14,893 nucleotides of DNA from Pedobacter sp. (GTDB lineage Bacteria; Bacteroidota; Bacteroidia; Sphingobacteriales; Sphingobacteriaceae), in contig JAQBOT010000115.1 in the NCBI GenBank assembly GCA_028287885.1, forward strand, positions 1-14,893, given 5' to 3'. A program made the translations under genes and the position numbers. Under the pieces are notes generated by a model. It was not told the DNA's origin and did not search any database. It saw only the letters and a list, made by a program, of their open reading frames with translations. Positions 6,747 through 14,643 of this stretch are shown piece by piece. Each line of letters begins with the position of its first letter. The first letter of the stretch is position 1.

Positions 6747-8074
6747 CAGAGTATAAAAGAAAGGATGTAAACAATAGCGAAAGACGTTAATCCCATGAAT
6801 ACTGTTGCTACCGAATAAACGCTTAGCATCGTTTTCATTTCAAGACCCGAGAACTTAGCAATAACCCAAAAATACGCATCATTCGCATGCGAAATCATCA
6901 TAGAGCCTGCGCCCATGGCCAAAACACACAGCAGATGCCCCGTTGGAGTATCTAATCCAAGCGCGGCTAGTAAAGGTAAAACAATGGATGCGGCTGTTAT
7001 GATCGCTACGGTTGATGAACCTTGTGCTGTCTTAATGATTGAGGTAATAAGGAAGGGAAAAAAGAGGCCCATGCTTGCAAGCGGTAGTGCCTCGCTTAGA
7101 AGTCCTCCGATTTTTGTTGCCGCCAGTACGGCACCAAATGCGCCACCGGCGCCGATAATGACCAGAATTCCACCGGCTTTTTCTACACCTTCCTGCAACA
7201 CTTTAGACATAGATGCTTTGGTCCATGATCTTGCGGTGTTAAACGCCAACAGTATGCCAATGGTAAGTGCAATGGAAGGGTCACCGAACAAAGTAAAAAA
7301 TGTAAGCCAATTGTTAGCTGTTGCAGGTTCTATAGTTAAGAACGACTTTAGCGCAATAAGCAGAATAGGTACCAAAACGGGTAAAAATGCCTTTATTGTT
7401 GAAGGCCGAAGAGAATTAGATTCAAATGCTTGTTCTTCAGGTACAATTGGATTTCCGATCTTTCTTCCTGCGTAATTCGCCCAAAGGTAGCCTGCAAGCA
7501 TCGCGGGTATGGCGACCAAAGTACCAACAAGTATGAGCTTTCCAAAATCAACACCGATGATGCCTGCAGCTGCAGAAGCACCAGGATGTGGCGGGATAAG
7601 ACAATGTACGGCATACAATCCAGTCGCCAGAGAGACAGACATAATGACAATGGATATTCCTGTGCTGCGTGCTAGTGATTTGTTCAACCCACTTAAAACA
7701 ATATAACCTGAATCGCAAAATATAGGCAGACCTACAACCAAGCCCGTAAGACTCATTGCCAAATCTGAATGCTTCTTGCCAACTATTCTCAAAATGGCGT
7801 TCGCCATGACCTGGGTACTACCGGTGTACTCCAAAATACCCCCCAGGGTCGTGCCTAAAACGATGATTAAGCCGAGCGACTTCAGGATGTTGCCGAATCC
7901 ATCCTTAACGGATGTAAGTACAGTATCTAAAGGCATTCCAACACCCAGGCCGACTAAGAAACAAGCAATGATCAATGCGAAAAAAGCGTGTACCCGGTAC
8001 TTTGCCGTAAGTAAAACAATAACAAGAATGCCGGCGAATAGGCAAAACAGAACGCGAAGTAGAGATATGTCCAT
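6746..8074 (-). CDS. GntP-family permease, probable glycerate/sugar-acid:H+ symporter
   Basis: This 442-residue inner-membrane permease is rich in hydrophobic segments along its full length, and its size is normal for GntP transporters of gluconate and related acids. Family features include LGTTLGGILEYTGSTQVMA near residue 75, the HCLIPPHPGASAAA segment (about 155-168), GSSTVAIITAAS (about 353-364) and SHANDAYFWVIAKF toward the C-terminus. The ATG at 8074 is the first in frame. Co-translation with glycerate kinase (TGATG junction) suggests glycerate as substrate rather than gluconate; that is an inference from context. It is transcribed away from the exported rhodanese gene, sharing a 101-bp divergent intergenic region. 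I see no convincing operator in that gap. Confidence 0.9.
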   Translation of the reverse strand: MDISLLRVLFCLFAGILVIVLLTAKYRVHAFFALIIACFLVGLGVGMPLDTVLTSVKDGFGNILKSLGLIIVLGTTLGGILEYTGSTQVMANAILRIVGKKHSDLAMSLTGLVVGLPIFCDSGYIVLSGLNKSLARSTGISIVIMSVSLATGLYAVHCLIPPHPGASAAAGIIGVDFGKLILVGTLVAIPAMLAGYLWANYAGRKIGNPIVPEEQAFESNSLRPSTIKAFLPVLVPILLIALKSFLTIEPATANNWLTFFTLFGDPSIALTIGILLAFNTARSWTKASMSKVLQEGVEKAGGILVIIGAGGAFGAVLAATKIGGLLSEALPLASMGLFFPFLITSIIKTAQGSSTVAIITAASIVLPLLAALGLDTPTGHLLCVLAMGAGSMMISHANDAYFWVIAKFSGLEMKTMLSVYSVATVFMGLTSFAIVYILSFIL

Positions 8075-8175
8075 CGGCTGAAATTTAAAACAATTTACGC
8101 GGAATCTAATCTCTGGCAGCGAAGTATTCTACTTGGCATCAAAGATTTGTTTAACTTGTCATTTTACTATTTCTT

Positions 8176-8649
8176 ATGAAAACCATTATAAAACTCGCCC
8201 TTCCGGCCGTATTGCTAATGATTTTTGCTTATGGCTCTGCCACGGCACAGGTGCTTACAACGAAAAAACAGGTATATGAATCAAGTCAGTTGATGCAAAC
8301 TGCTGATTTGCTTAAAGCGCTAAACAACCCGAAAGCTAAAAAGCCCTTAGTTTATAATATCGGTTTTGTGGGCGACATCAAAGGAGCTAAGAAAATTGGT
8401 GCTGCAAGTAAGGAAGAAGGGCTGAAAAATTTGCAAAAGGAAGTCAAGAACTTACCTAAAACCACAGCAATCGTGGTGTATTGTGGATGCTGTCCATTTG
8501 AACACTGTCCAAATGTTCGCCCGGCTTATACCTTGCTTCAGCAAATGGGCTTTAAGCAGACGAAGATATTGAATCTACCTACCAGCATAAAGGCAGATTG
8601 GATAGATAAAGGCTATCCTATGGAAAAATTAAAAGCTGAGGCTTTTTGA
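8176..8649 (+). CDS. Exported rhodanese-like protein with cysteine-rich active loop
   Basis: This 157-residue protein has a clear Sec signal peptide (MKTIIKLALP, hydrophobic core to about residue 20, cleavage probably after ATA before Gln25), so it should be periplasmic. The mature part looks like a single rhodanese domain: LVYNIGFVGDIKGAKKIG replaces the usual DxR strand, and the active-site region reads VVYCGCCPFEHCPNVRPA, with Cys103, Cys105, Cys106 and Cys111. Cys103 sits where the rhodanese nucleophile is expected after the VVYC strand. The extra cysteines suggest a thiol relay or metal site rather than plain sulfurtransferase chemistry; this is inference. Its stop codon lies in the loop of a strong terminator hairpin, so the last codons also form the left stem. 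Any link to the sulfur genes upstream is only by theme. Confidence 0.78.
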   Translation: MKTIIKLALPAVLLMIFAYGSATAQVLTTKKQVYESSQLMQTADLLKALNNPKAKKPLVYNIGFVGDIKGAKKIGAASKEEGLKNLQKEVKNLPKTTAIVVYCGCCPFEHCPNVRPAYTLLQQMGFKQTKILNLPTSIKADWIDKGYPMEKLKAEAF

Positions 8650-8661
8650 GCCTCAGCTTTT
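8631..8661. terminator. Bidirectional intrinsic terminator overlapping a coding end
   Basis: AAAAGCTGAGGCT (8631-8643) pairs perfectly with AGCCTCAGCTTTT (8649-8661), a 13-bp stem with a 5-nt loop. T-rich tracts follow on both strands (TTTTTATAATC on plus; TTTTAATTTTTCC on minus). It lies between two converging genes and can serve both. The left arm and loop encode the last residues of the exported rhodanese, and the TGA stop is at 8647-8649. Confidence 0.92.
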
Positions 8662-8672
8662 TATAATCTTAT

Positions 8673-8969
8673 TTATAGCTTAAGATCATCAATGGTTTTC
8701 TGCTCTTTCAGCTCTTCAACGTGGTTTTTATCGCCAAAGTTCTGAGTCTTTTCTGCGAAGTACTCAAGAATACCGCCAATTGTATCCAGGTTGTCTGAAA
8801 CCCGTTGGTGCATGTCTGGTAAGTCTTTCTCCAGTCGGCTGTCAGACAAATCCATATTGTCAACCTCTATTTTTCCTAGTTTTTGTATCAACGCTTGTTG
8901 TGAATGTTGCAGATCAACCAACTCATTCACGATTTTTTGCATCAAATCAAACTTCTTTATCGTATCCAT
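8673..8969 (-). CDS. Small helical protein of unknown function
   Basis: This 98-residue soluble protein has no signal peptide and no motif I recognise. It is very rich in Leu, Asp, Lys, Gln and Glu. The first half (DLMQKIVNELVDLQHSQQAL) and a middle section (MHQRVSDNLDTIGGILEYF) look like amphipathic helices, so a helical bundle or short coiled coil is likely. I chose ATG at 8969 (MDTIKKF); a longer open frame reaches 9095 but its extra 42 residues look non-coding and overlap the likely promoter. A -7-like TATATTTT lies about 20-25 nt before this ATG. The gene converges on the exported rhodanese and shares its terminator. Cysteines are absent, so direct thiol chemistry is not expected. Confidence 0.65.
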   Translation of the reverse strand: MDTIKKFDLMQKIVNELVDLQHSQQALIQKLGKIEVDNMDLSDSRLEKDLPDMHQRVSDNLDTIGGILEYFAEKTQNFGDKNHVEELKEQKTIDDLKL

Positions 8970-9101
8970 GTTCTTGCTTTTAAGTAAAATATAAAGTGTA
9001 TTGTCTTTTGAGTCTCCAAATACCTGGCCAGGATAAATTGTGACTTTAACGTTTATCATTTGATTGCAACTTAGCCCGGATCCGTTCCGGAACATCGTCG
9101 C

Positions 9102-9196
9102 ATCAAACAGGGATCAAACAGGGCCCAAACGGGGCCGACACAGGGCTAAAGCAGGGCAAAATGCCCTGATTGGACCTTGTATATACCTTGTTTGGC
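9102..9196. repeat. 11-bp phased repeats in two converging arrays (imperfect palindrome)
   Basis: This fills most of the interest of the 341-nt gene-free stretch 8970-9310. Five direct 11-bp units follow on the plus strand: ATCAAACAGGG, ATCAAACAGGG, CCCAAACGGGG, CCGACACAGGG, CTAAAGCAGGG (9102-9156). On the minus strand, reading inward from 9196, three related 11-mers appear: GCCAAACAAGG, TATATACAAGG, TCCAATCAGGG. The two arrays meet at the perfect hairpin CAGGGC-AAAAT-GCCCTG (9152-9168). Overall, 9124-9158 and the reverse complement of 9162-9196 match at 23 of 35 positions. CCGGA at 9076 and 9087 is also 11 bp apart, so the periodicity may begin earlier. Function unknown; one unit per DNA helical turn suggests stacked protein binding on one face, or an RNA hairpin. 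Confidence 0.75.
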
Positions 9197-9214
9197 ACTT
9201 GATTAAATAAAAGC

Positions 9215-9230
9215 GGACACAATGCTGTCC
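9215..9230 (-). terminator. Possible weak hairpin terminator downstream of the sigma gene
   Basis: GGACA (9215-9219) and TGTCC (9226-9230) form a perfect 5-bp stem with a 6-nt loop. On the minus strand it is followed by GCTTTTATTTAAT. It lies 81 nt past the end of the ECF sigma gene and could end that transcript, but the stem is short. Confidence 0.3.
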
Positions 9231-9310
9231 TAGAACGTGTGCATGTCTGTTCCCTAAGGTACTTTTCGCCCTACTTGGTAACAACACTTAGAAGATAGCT
9301 GCTGGTGTTA

Positions 9311-9889
9311 CTAACGGAGGAAAAACAACAAAATGATCGTGTATTTTAAATAAGAGCGAACGAACTGTAGGGCGGTTGTTAACTGATTTTCTACGCTTCG
9401 TTTTGAGATTCCCAGTCGCTGTGAAATCTCTTCGTTTGTTAAATTGTCAGTTCTGCTTAAGGAAAAGATCTCTCTGCAGCGCTTAGGTAGTTGGTGCAAA
9501 GAGTTGTGGAGGTCGCGTTCAAGCTCCAGGTAGCGAACTTTTTCGTCGCCTTGATTTCGGCTATGATCCATCAGACTAGAATTCTCATAATCTTCTACAT
9601 ATACCAGATTGGAAGATTTCTTAACCTTCAATTGTTTATAAACATGGTACCTGGCAGCAGAGCAGAGGTATTGCTTAAAGCAGTTGATTTTATAAACCTT
9701 CCTTTTTTCCCAGATAGCCAAAAAAATATCATGAACAATTTGTGTAGAAGCATCAGTATCTTTCAAATAGGAAAACGCGGTTCCATAAACTACAGTCCAG
9801 TATCGTTCAAACAGGACATCAAAGGCCTTACTGTTGTCGCTTGCAATCGAATCCCATAGTTCTGAATCTGTGCATTTGGTTAAAAGCAT
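9311..9889 (-). CDS. RNA polymerase ECF sigma factor (Bacteroidota SusC/FecR-associated type)
   Basis: This 192-residue sigma-70 family factor has region 2 at about 22-90 (AFDVLFERYWTVVYGTA, then QIVHDIFLAIWEKR and CFKQYLCSAARYHVYKQLK) and region 4 at about 130-182 (LPKRCREIFSLSR, then NEEISQRLGISKRSVENQL as the helix-turn-helix). It belongs to the type that works with FecR anti-sigma factors and STN-containing TonB receptors to switch on uptake genes. The C-terminus ends in a hydrophobic tail (YTIILLFFLR), which is common in this group. Unusually it is divergent from fecR rather than upstream of it on the same strand; the two share a 163-bp intergenic region. The leader has a motif also found before fecR and susC. 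ATG at 9889 gives a normal length. Confidence 0.92.
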   Translation of the reverse strand: MLLTKCTDSELWDSIASDNSKAFDVLFERYWTVVYGTAFSYLKDTDASTQIVHDIFLAIWEKRKVYKINCFKQYLCSAARYHVYKQLKVKKSSNLVYVEDYENSSLMDHSRNQGDEKVRYLELERDLHNSLHQLPKRCREIFSLSRTDNLTNEEISQRLGISKRSVENQLTTALQFVRSYLKYTIILLFFLR

Positions 9890-9893
9890 TGAT

Positions 9894-9930
9894 GGTTTAA
9901 ATTTGGTTTACTAACGTAGCGAAATTTTCA
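9894..9930 (-). promoter_or_regulatory. Candidate ECF sigma gene promoter and shared leader motif
   Basis: On the minus strand, TGAAAATTTC (9930-9921) resembles a -7 element. Nine nt after its GAAAATTT comes AGTAAACCAAATTTAAACC (9912-9894), ending 4 nt before the ATG. Closely similar sequences precede fecR and susC, which supports a common leader or regulatory element. No transcription start is known. Confidence 0.4.
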
Positions 9931-10012
9931 GGCTTATACAAGCAATTTAAGGATGCAGGGCATTTCGCGTATTTTTAACAAAAAACGAAGTGTATTTATG
10001 TGTGTAGCAGTG

Positions 10013-10049
10013 AAAATTTGTCTCTTAATAAGAGTAACCAAGTATAACC
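10013..10049 (+). promoter_or_regulatory. Candidate fecR promoter, small palindrome and shared leader motif
   Basis: AAAATTTG (10013-10020) fits TAnnTTTG at 7 of 8 positions. It is followed by the perfect dyad CTCTT-AAT-AAGAG (10022-10034) and the leader motif AGTAACCAAGTATAACC (10033-10049), which ends 3 nt before the fecR ATG. The dyad overlaps the expected transcription start, so it could be an operator or a 5' hairpin; this is inference. Confidence 0.4.
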
Positions 10050-10052
10050 TTC

Positions 10053-11180
10053 ATGACTCCACAGGAACATTTCAAATTACAGGAGAAATACTTCTCCGGA
10101 CTTTGCAGTCCTGAAGAGATAGAAGCGCTTAAGGAGCTTGAAGGCGATTTCCAATTGTTACAGCAACCCTGGCAACCTGAAATGGGGAGTAAAGAGGAAA
10201 TCAAGAGTCAAATATTGAGCAGCCTTCATGCAAAAATAGGTGTACAGAGTAAATCTCAATGGCGATTCACTTGGCAGGCTGCTGCCGCATTGCTGGTCAT
10301 AGGGGCTGGCATTTTCTTTTATCCAATAGGTAAAATATCCACTACCCGGGTAGCAAAGACCAACAAAACCAACATCATCATCGTTCCGGGTTCCAACAAG
10401 GCAGTGTTAACGCTTTCTGACGGCTCCCATATAGATCTGGACAATTCAAAGGAAGGGCTCCTATGTAAACAAGGGAATGTTAAAGTTGGTAAACTCGCCA
10501 GTGGAAAGCTGGTTTACCAACCCGCTGGCTCAACAAGCACTGCAATTATTTATAATACGATAACTACGCCACGAGGCGGCCAGTATCAGGTTGTGCTCTC
10601 AGATGGTACAAAGGTTTGGCTAAACGCGGCATCCGCTTTAACGTTCCCGGCAACCTTTGTTGGAAAGGAAAGGACCGTTGAACTTAGCGGAGAAGCATAC
10701 TTTGAAGTTGCAAAGAACAAGCGTATGCCCTTTAAGATCAACCTGAACAAAATGGCTATAGAAGTGCTAGGCACCCATTTCAACGTGAATGCCTATCCGG
10801 ATGAGCCTGAGATAAAAACAACTTTGCTAGAAGGTTCGGTAAAACTGCGCAGCGAAAATGTGGTTGCCTTACTTAAGCCAGGCCAGCAAGGTGTATTTGC
10901 CAATAGCCCTAATTTCAATATTAATCCAGTTGATGTGCAAGAGGCCATTGCCTGGAAGAATGGCTATTTCATTTTTGATAACGAGAATATACAGGGCATC
11001 ATGCGGAAGATTTCGCGCTGGTATGATGTTGAGGTAGATTATAAAGGAAAAATTGACGAGGGGGATTTCGGAGGAACAGTATCACGCTTTAATAGTGTGT
11101 CGGGCGTATTAAAATCACTTGAATTAACAGGTACTGTTCATTTCAAGTTGCAGGGAAGGAGGATAACTGTGATGCCATAG
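10053..11180 (+). CDS. FecR-type anti-sigma factor
   Basis: This 375-residue single-pass inner-membrane protein relays a signal from an outer-membrane receptor to an ECF sigma factor. The N-terminal cytoplasmic part (1-70) is the short sigma-binding region. A transmembrane helix follows (about 74-92, AAAALLVIGAGIFFY). The periplasmic FecR domain spans about 170-265, with TPRGGQYQVVLSDGTKVWLNAAS, LSGEAYFEVA and LGTHFNVNAY. A C-terminal DUF4974 domain (about 305-375, GYFIFDNENIQGIMRKISRWYDVEVDYKG) normally contacts the STN domain of the receptor. ATG at 10053 gives a typical length. The receptor gene with an STN domain starts 76 nt downstream. The sigma partner is most likely the divergent ECF gene. 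The domain order shows no oddity. Confidence 0.94.
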   Translation: MTPQEHFKLQEKYFSGLCSPEEIEALKELEGDFQLLQQPWQPEMGSKEEIKSQILSSLHAKIGVQSKSQWRFTWQAAAALLVIGAGIFFYPIGKISTTRVAKTNKTNIIIVPGSNKAVLTLSDGSHIDLDNSKEGLLCKQGNVKVGKLASGKLVYQPAGSTSTAIIYNTITTPRGGQYQVVLSDGTKVWLNAASALTFPATFVGKERTVELSGEAYFEVAKNKRMPFKINLNKMAIEVLGTHFNVNAYPDEPEIKTTLLEGSVKLRSENVVALLKPGQQGVFANSPNFNINPVDVQEAIAWKNGYFIFDNENIQGIMRKISRWYDVEVDYKGKIDEGDFGGTVSRFNSVSGVLKSLELTGTVHFKLQGRRITVMP

Positions 11181-11230
11181 CTACAAAAACTTATAATGTT
11201 GAATAGGCGATATTTTATCGCAAGTCTAAT

Positions 11231-11248
11231 AGTAACCAAATATAAACC
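11231..11248 (+). promoter_or_regulatory. Shared leader motif before the SusC gene
   Basis: AGTAACCAAATATAAACC ends 8 nt before the susC ATG. It matches the fecR leader motif almost exactly (AGTAACCAA, then TATAA and CC) and closely matches the sigma gene leader. A -7-like GATATTTT lies further upstream at about 11208. The role (translation, ECF-dependent promoter or both) is open. Confidence 0.4.
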
Positions 11249-11256
11249 GCTATATA

Positions 11257-14200
11257 ATGAATAAAGATAAAATTGCGTGGACACGCAGAAAAACATCCGG
11301 CAGCTCCGGTAAACTCCTGCGGGTTGCAAAACTTCTATTGGTTTTAGTCGTGGCGACGATTTTTCAGGTTAACGCTGCCAGTTATGGGCAGAACGTAACC
11401 TTAAACGTCAAAAATGCAACGCTAAGGCAAGTCTTTGATGAACTCAGAAAGCAAACAGGATATCATTTTCTGTACAAAACAGAAATGTTAAATCAGGTAA
11501 AAAGTATCAACCTTAAAGTAACAAACCAGCCAATAGCGCAAGTTTTGGAAATGTGCTTTGCGAACCAGCCAGTGACCTACGCCATTAACGATAACACGGT
11601 AGTGTTGCGTGAGAGAGCAGAAGAGGTAAGTGTCAAAAACCTTCAGACAAGAGTATCAGGTACCGTAAGGGACGAGAAAGGTCAGCCTATGCCAGGTGTT
11701 GGTATTAAGGTGCAGGGTACAACCGTGACCACAGTTACTGATGCTGATGGTAAATACGTTGTAACGGCAGCAGCAAATAGTACCTTGGTATTCAGCTTTA
11801 TTGGCTATGCTTCGCAAGAAGTGCCGGTAGGTGGAAAATCGGTTGTCAATGTGCAACTTCAGGAAAGCCAGGCAGCTTTGAGTGAGGTTGTTGTGATTGG
11901 TTATGGTACGGTACGCCGTTCGGATTTAACCGGTTCTGTAGCTTCAATTAAAGGTGGCGACATTAAATCTCAAGGTGTGAGTGATGTTACCAGATCTTTA
12001 CAAGGTAAAATGCCCGGAGTTACGATTGAATCTGCGGGTGGTGATCCAGGAGCTGGAACTCGGATCCTGATCAGGGGTGTTGGTTCACTAAATAACTCTA
12101 CTCCACTATATATTGTAGATGGAGTTCAGGTATCAGGCATCAACAACTTAAATCAGACAGATATTGAGTCTATTGATGTGTTAAAAGATGCATCTGCTGC
12201 GGCGATTTACGGATCTAGAGCAGCAAATGGTGTTGTTTTGGTAACTACAAAATCAGGTAAAAGCGGTGCACCGGTTGTACAGTTCAGCGCCAATCTTGGT
12301 ATGCAGAAGAAGGCAAGTAGTGTTGATGTACTGAATGCAGAAGAATGGGCAACAGTAAGTAATCTATCGCATGCGAATGCAGGATTGCCAGGTTTATCAG
12401 TAGCAGCAAACCCATCTTCATTGGGCGCGGGCACCGACTGGCAGGATGCAATCTATAGAAATGCGGGCATACAACAATATAACATCTTGGTTAGTGGTGG
12501 AAGTGAGAACACCAAATACAGTGTATCTGGTGGATACAACAACCAGGAAGGTATTGTTGACGTAACAGGTTACAAACGTTATAACCTTAGGGTGAAGACA
12601 GAAACGACTAAAGGAGCTTTAAAGTTCGGTCAGACTGTTCTATTGTCCAGAGAGAAATTTATAACCATGCCAGGTGGCTGGGGCGGACAGGGTGGTAACC
12701 CGGTTGGATCTGCAGTAATGATGATCCCTGCTTTTGGAATCTATGATCCAGCACTTCAAGGTGGATACAGTGGAGTTTCAGGTTCTGTAGTTAACATCGC
12801 CAACCCGGTTGCACAATTGCACCTGGAGGACATTAACCGAGAAAACACCAACATCCTTGCAAATGCATTTGGAGAGTTAACCATTTTGCCAGGATTGAAA
12901 TACAAGTTGAATCTGGGTTATACCAATACTTTTAACTCGAACTACGATTATCACAGGCGCTATGTTGTAGGTGGGTTGTTTTCACATGCTACAAATGACA
13001 TCAGCACCAGTAAAGATCAAAACGTCCTGATTTTGTTGGAGAACACGTTAAACTACGACAAGAAAGTTGGTAAACACAGTATACAGGCCTTGGCAGGTTA
13101 TACCTACCAAAGCAATAGATACAGCTTCATGGGTGCAAGCCGCGGGGATTTGCCTGACGGAATAGATCAGATTGATGCAGGTGCTGGTATTTCATCCAAC
13201 TCAGGTAACCGTTTAGAAAGCAATTTGCTGTCTATTTTAGGACGTGTTATCTATTCGTATGACAACCGTTACTTGTTAACGGCCAGTTTCAGACGTGATG
13301 GGTCATCCAGGTTTGCAAGTCAAAACAGGTACGGTAACTTTCCATCAGTTGCTTTGGGATGGAATATCTCTAACGAACAGTTCTTTGAACCTTTAAGCAA
13401 AGTCTTCTCTACTTTGAAGTTAAGAGGCAGTTATGGCGTGTTGGGTAACCAGGAGATTGGTGATTACCAATATAGTGCTGCAGTTGCATCAAATATTAAC
13501 TATGTTGTAGGTAGTGGCCAGCAAAAATGGTTTGGTGCCATTCAAACTGCATTCGCCTCTCCAGATATTCAATGGGAACAAACAAAGACTTCTAACTTTG
13601 GTATTGACGCCGGATTCTTTCAGAATAAACTGAACTTAACAGCGGATTACTTTATAAAGAATACCACTAAATTGCTGTTGAACGTACCAATTCCAGGATC
13701 TACAGGATCTGTTTCAAACCCGGTTGTAAATGCGGGTTCCTTGCGGAATAATGGTGTAGAACTTGGCTTGAACTACAATAGTACTGTTGGAAAGCTAAAC
13801 TATACTGTCTTTGGTACGATCAGTGCAGTTAAAAATAAAGTACTGGAACTAGGTACAGGCTCACAACAAATATTTGGTGGTCAGCCAACGCATCATGGTG
13901 CTTCGGCTACCTTGACTGAAGCTGGCGGTTCTATCGGCTCTTTTTTCCTGCTTAAGGATATAGGTATATTTAACTCTCAGGACGAAGTAAATGCCTATGC
14001 TAAAGATGGCAAGCTGATCCAGCCAAATGCTAGCGCAGGTGATGTTAAATTTCAGGATACCAATAACGACGGACAGATCAACAATGAAGATAGGGTTAAC
14101 ATGGGCAGTCCATTCCCAGATTTCGAGTATGGCTTTGGCTTTAACGCCAACATGTCAAACTTCGATTTTAGCATGTTCTTCCAAGGTTCTCAGGGTAATA

Positions 14201-14616
14201 AGATCTACAATGGTATGGAGCAGGCATTGCAAAGTACAAACATAGAGATCAACTATTCAAGGGTGTTGTTAGACGCCTGGACTCCAGAGAATCACACGAG
14301 TGTTCCTAGACTTATTACAAGTGATCCAAACAACAATAACGTAACCTCATCTAGGTTTTTAGAAAATGGTTCTTATTTAAGAATGAAAACTTTGCAGTTG
14401 GGCTATACGCTGTCAAGTGGGTTTGCTAAGAAAATAAAAATTTCATCTCTAAGAACCTATATCAGTGCGGATAACGTATTTACTATTACGAAGTACACTG
14501 GTTTTAATCCGGATCTTGGAAGGTCTGGCGGTATTTTGGATCGTGGAGTTGATTTTGGTCACATTGCATATCCTTTAGCCAGAACATTCTCAGTTGGATT
14601 TCAGTTAACGTTGTAA
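11257..14616 (+). CDS. susC: SusC/RagA-family TonB-dependent outer-membrane receptor with STN domain
   Basis: This 1119-residue outer-membrane importer works with a SusD lipoprotein to take up oligomeric nutrients using TonB energy. A basic N-terminus and signal peptide (hydrophobic about 24-40, ending VNAAS) are followed by an STN signalling domain (about 47-118), which explains the FecR/ECF pair next door. A carboxypeptidase-regulatory-like beta domain covers about 132-203 (VSGTVRDEKGQPMPGV). The SusC signature EVVVIGYGTVRRSDLTGSV starts at 210. The plug domain (about 220-335) contains LYIVDGV and IESIDVLKDASAAAIYGSRA. The rest is the beta-barrel, ending in the aromatic-rich strand FSVGFQLTL. 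Full length for the family, with no frameshift. The substrate cannot be deduced. The SusD partner begins 27 nt after the stop. Confidence 0.95.
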   Translation: MNKDKIAWTRRKTSGSSGKLLRVAKLLLVLVVATIFQVNAASYGQNVTLNVKNATLRQVFDELRKQTGYHFLYKTEMLNQVKSINLKVTNQPIAQVLEMCFANQPVTYAINDNTVVLRERAEEVSVKNLQTRVSGTVRDEKGQPMPGVGIKVQGTTVTTVTDADGKYVVTAAANSTLVFSFIGYASQEVPVGGKSVVNVQLQESQAALSEVVVIGYGTVRRSDLTGSVASIKGGDIKSQGVSDVTRSLQGKMPGVTIESAGGDPGAGTRILIRGVGSLNNSTPLYIVDGVQVSGINNLNQTDIESIDVLKDASAAAIYGSRAANGVVLVTTKSGKSGAPVVQFSANLGMQKKASSVDVLNAEEWATVSNLSHANAGLPGLSVAANPSSLGAGTDWQDAIYRNAGIQQYNILVSGGSENTKYSVSGGYNNQEGIVDVTGYKRYNLRVKTETTKGALKFGQTVLLSREKFITMPGGWGGQGGNPVGSAVMMIPAFGIYDPALQGGYSGVSGSVVNIANPVAQLHLEDINRENTNILANAFGELTILPGLKYKLNLGYTNTFNSNYDYHRRYVVGGLFSHATNDISTSKDQNVLILLENTLNYDKKVGKHSIQALAGYTYQSNRYSFMGASRGDLPDGIDQIDAGAGISSNSGNRLESNLLSILGRVIYSYDNRYLLTASFRRDGSSRFASQNRYGNFPSVALGWNISNEQFFEPLSKVFSTLKLRGSYGVLGNQEIGDYQYSAAVASNINYVVGSGQQKWFGAIQTAFASPDIQWEQTKTSNFGIDAGFFQNKLNLTADYFIKNTTKLLLNVPIPGSTGSVSNPVVNAGSLRNNGVELGLNYNSTVGKLNYTVFGTISAVKNKVLELGTGSQQIFGGQPTHHGASATLTEAGGSIGSFFLLKDIGIFNSQDEVNAYAKDGKLIQPNASAGDVKFQDTNNDGQINNEDRVNMGSPFPDFEYGFGFNANMSNFDFSMFFQGSQGNKIYNGMEQALQSTNIEINYSRVLLDAWTPENHTSVPRLITSDPNNNNVTSSRFLENGSYLRMKTLQLGYTLSSGFAKKIKISSLRTYISADNVFTITKYTGFNPDLGRSGGILDRGVDFGHIAYPLARTFSVGFQLTL

Positions 14617-14643
14617 CATTAAATTGATTAAAAAATAACTATC

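Noticed and set aside
8075..8175. Divergent promoters between the GntP permease and exported rhodanese genes
   Set aside because: ATTTG- and TAAATTG-like strings are present but neither fits the -7 consensus well and no dyad is seen, so no site is annotated.
9039..9049. TGTGACTTTAA, identical to one half of the Crp-type operator at 3007-3020
   Set aside because: The second half-site is missing (ACGTTT follows), and no gene start with a -7 element lies 25 nt away on either strand. Probably chance.
8970..9095. 42-residue N-terminal extension of the small helical protein
   Set aside because: Composition differs from the rest and it would overlap the probable promoter. The ATG at 8969 begins the amphipathic helix pattern.
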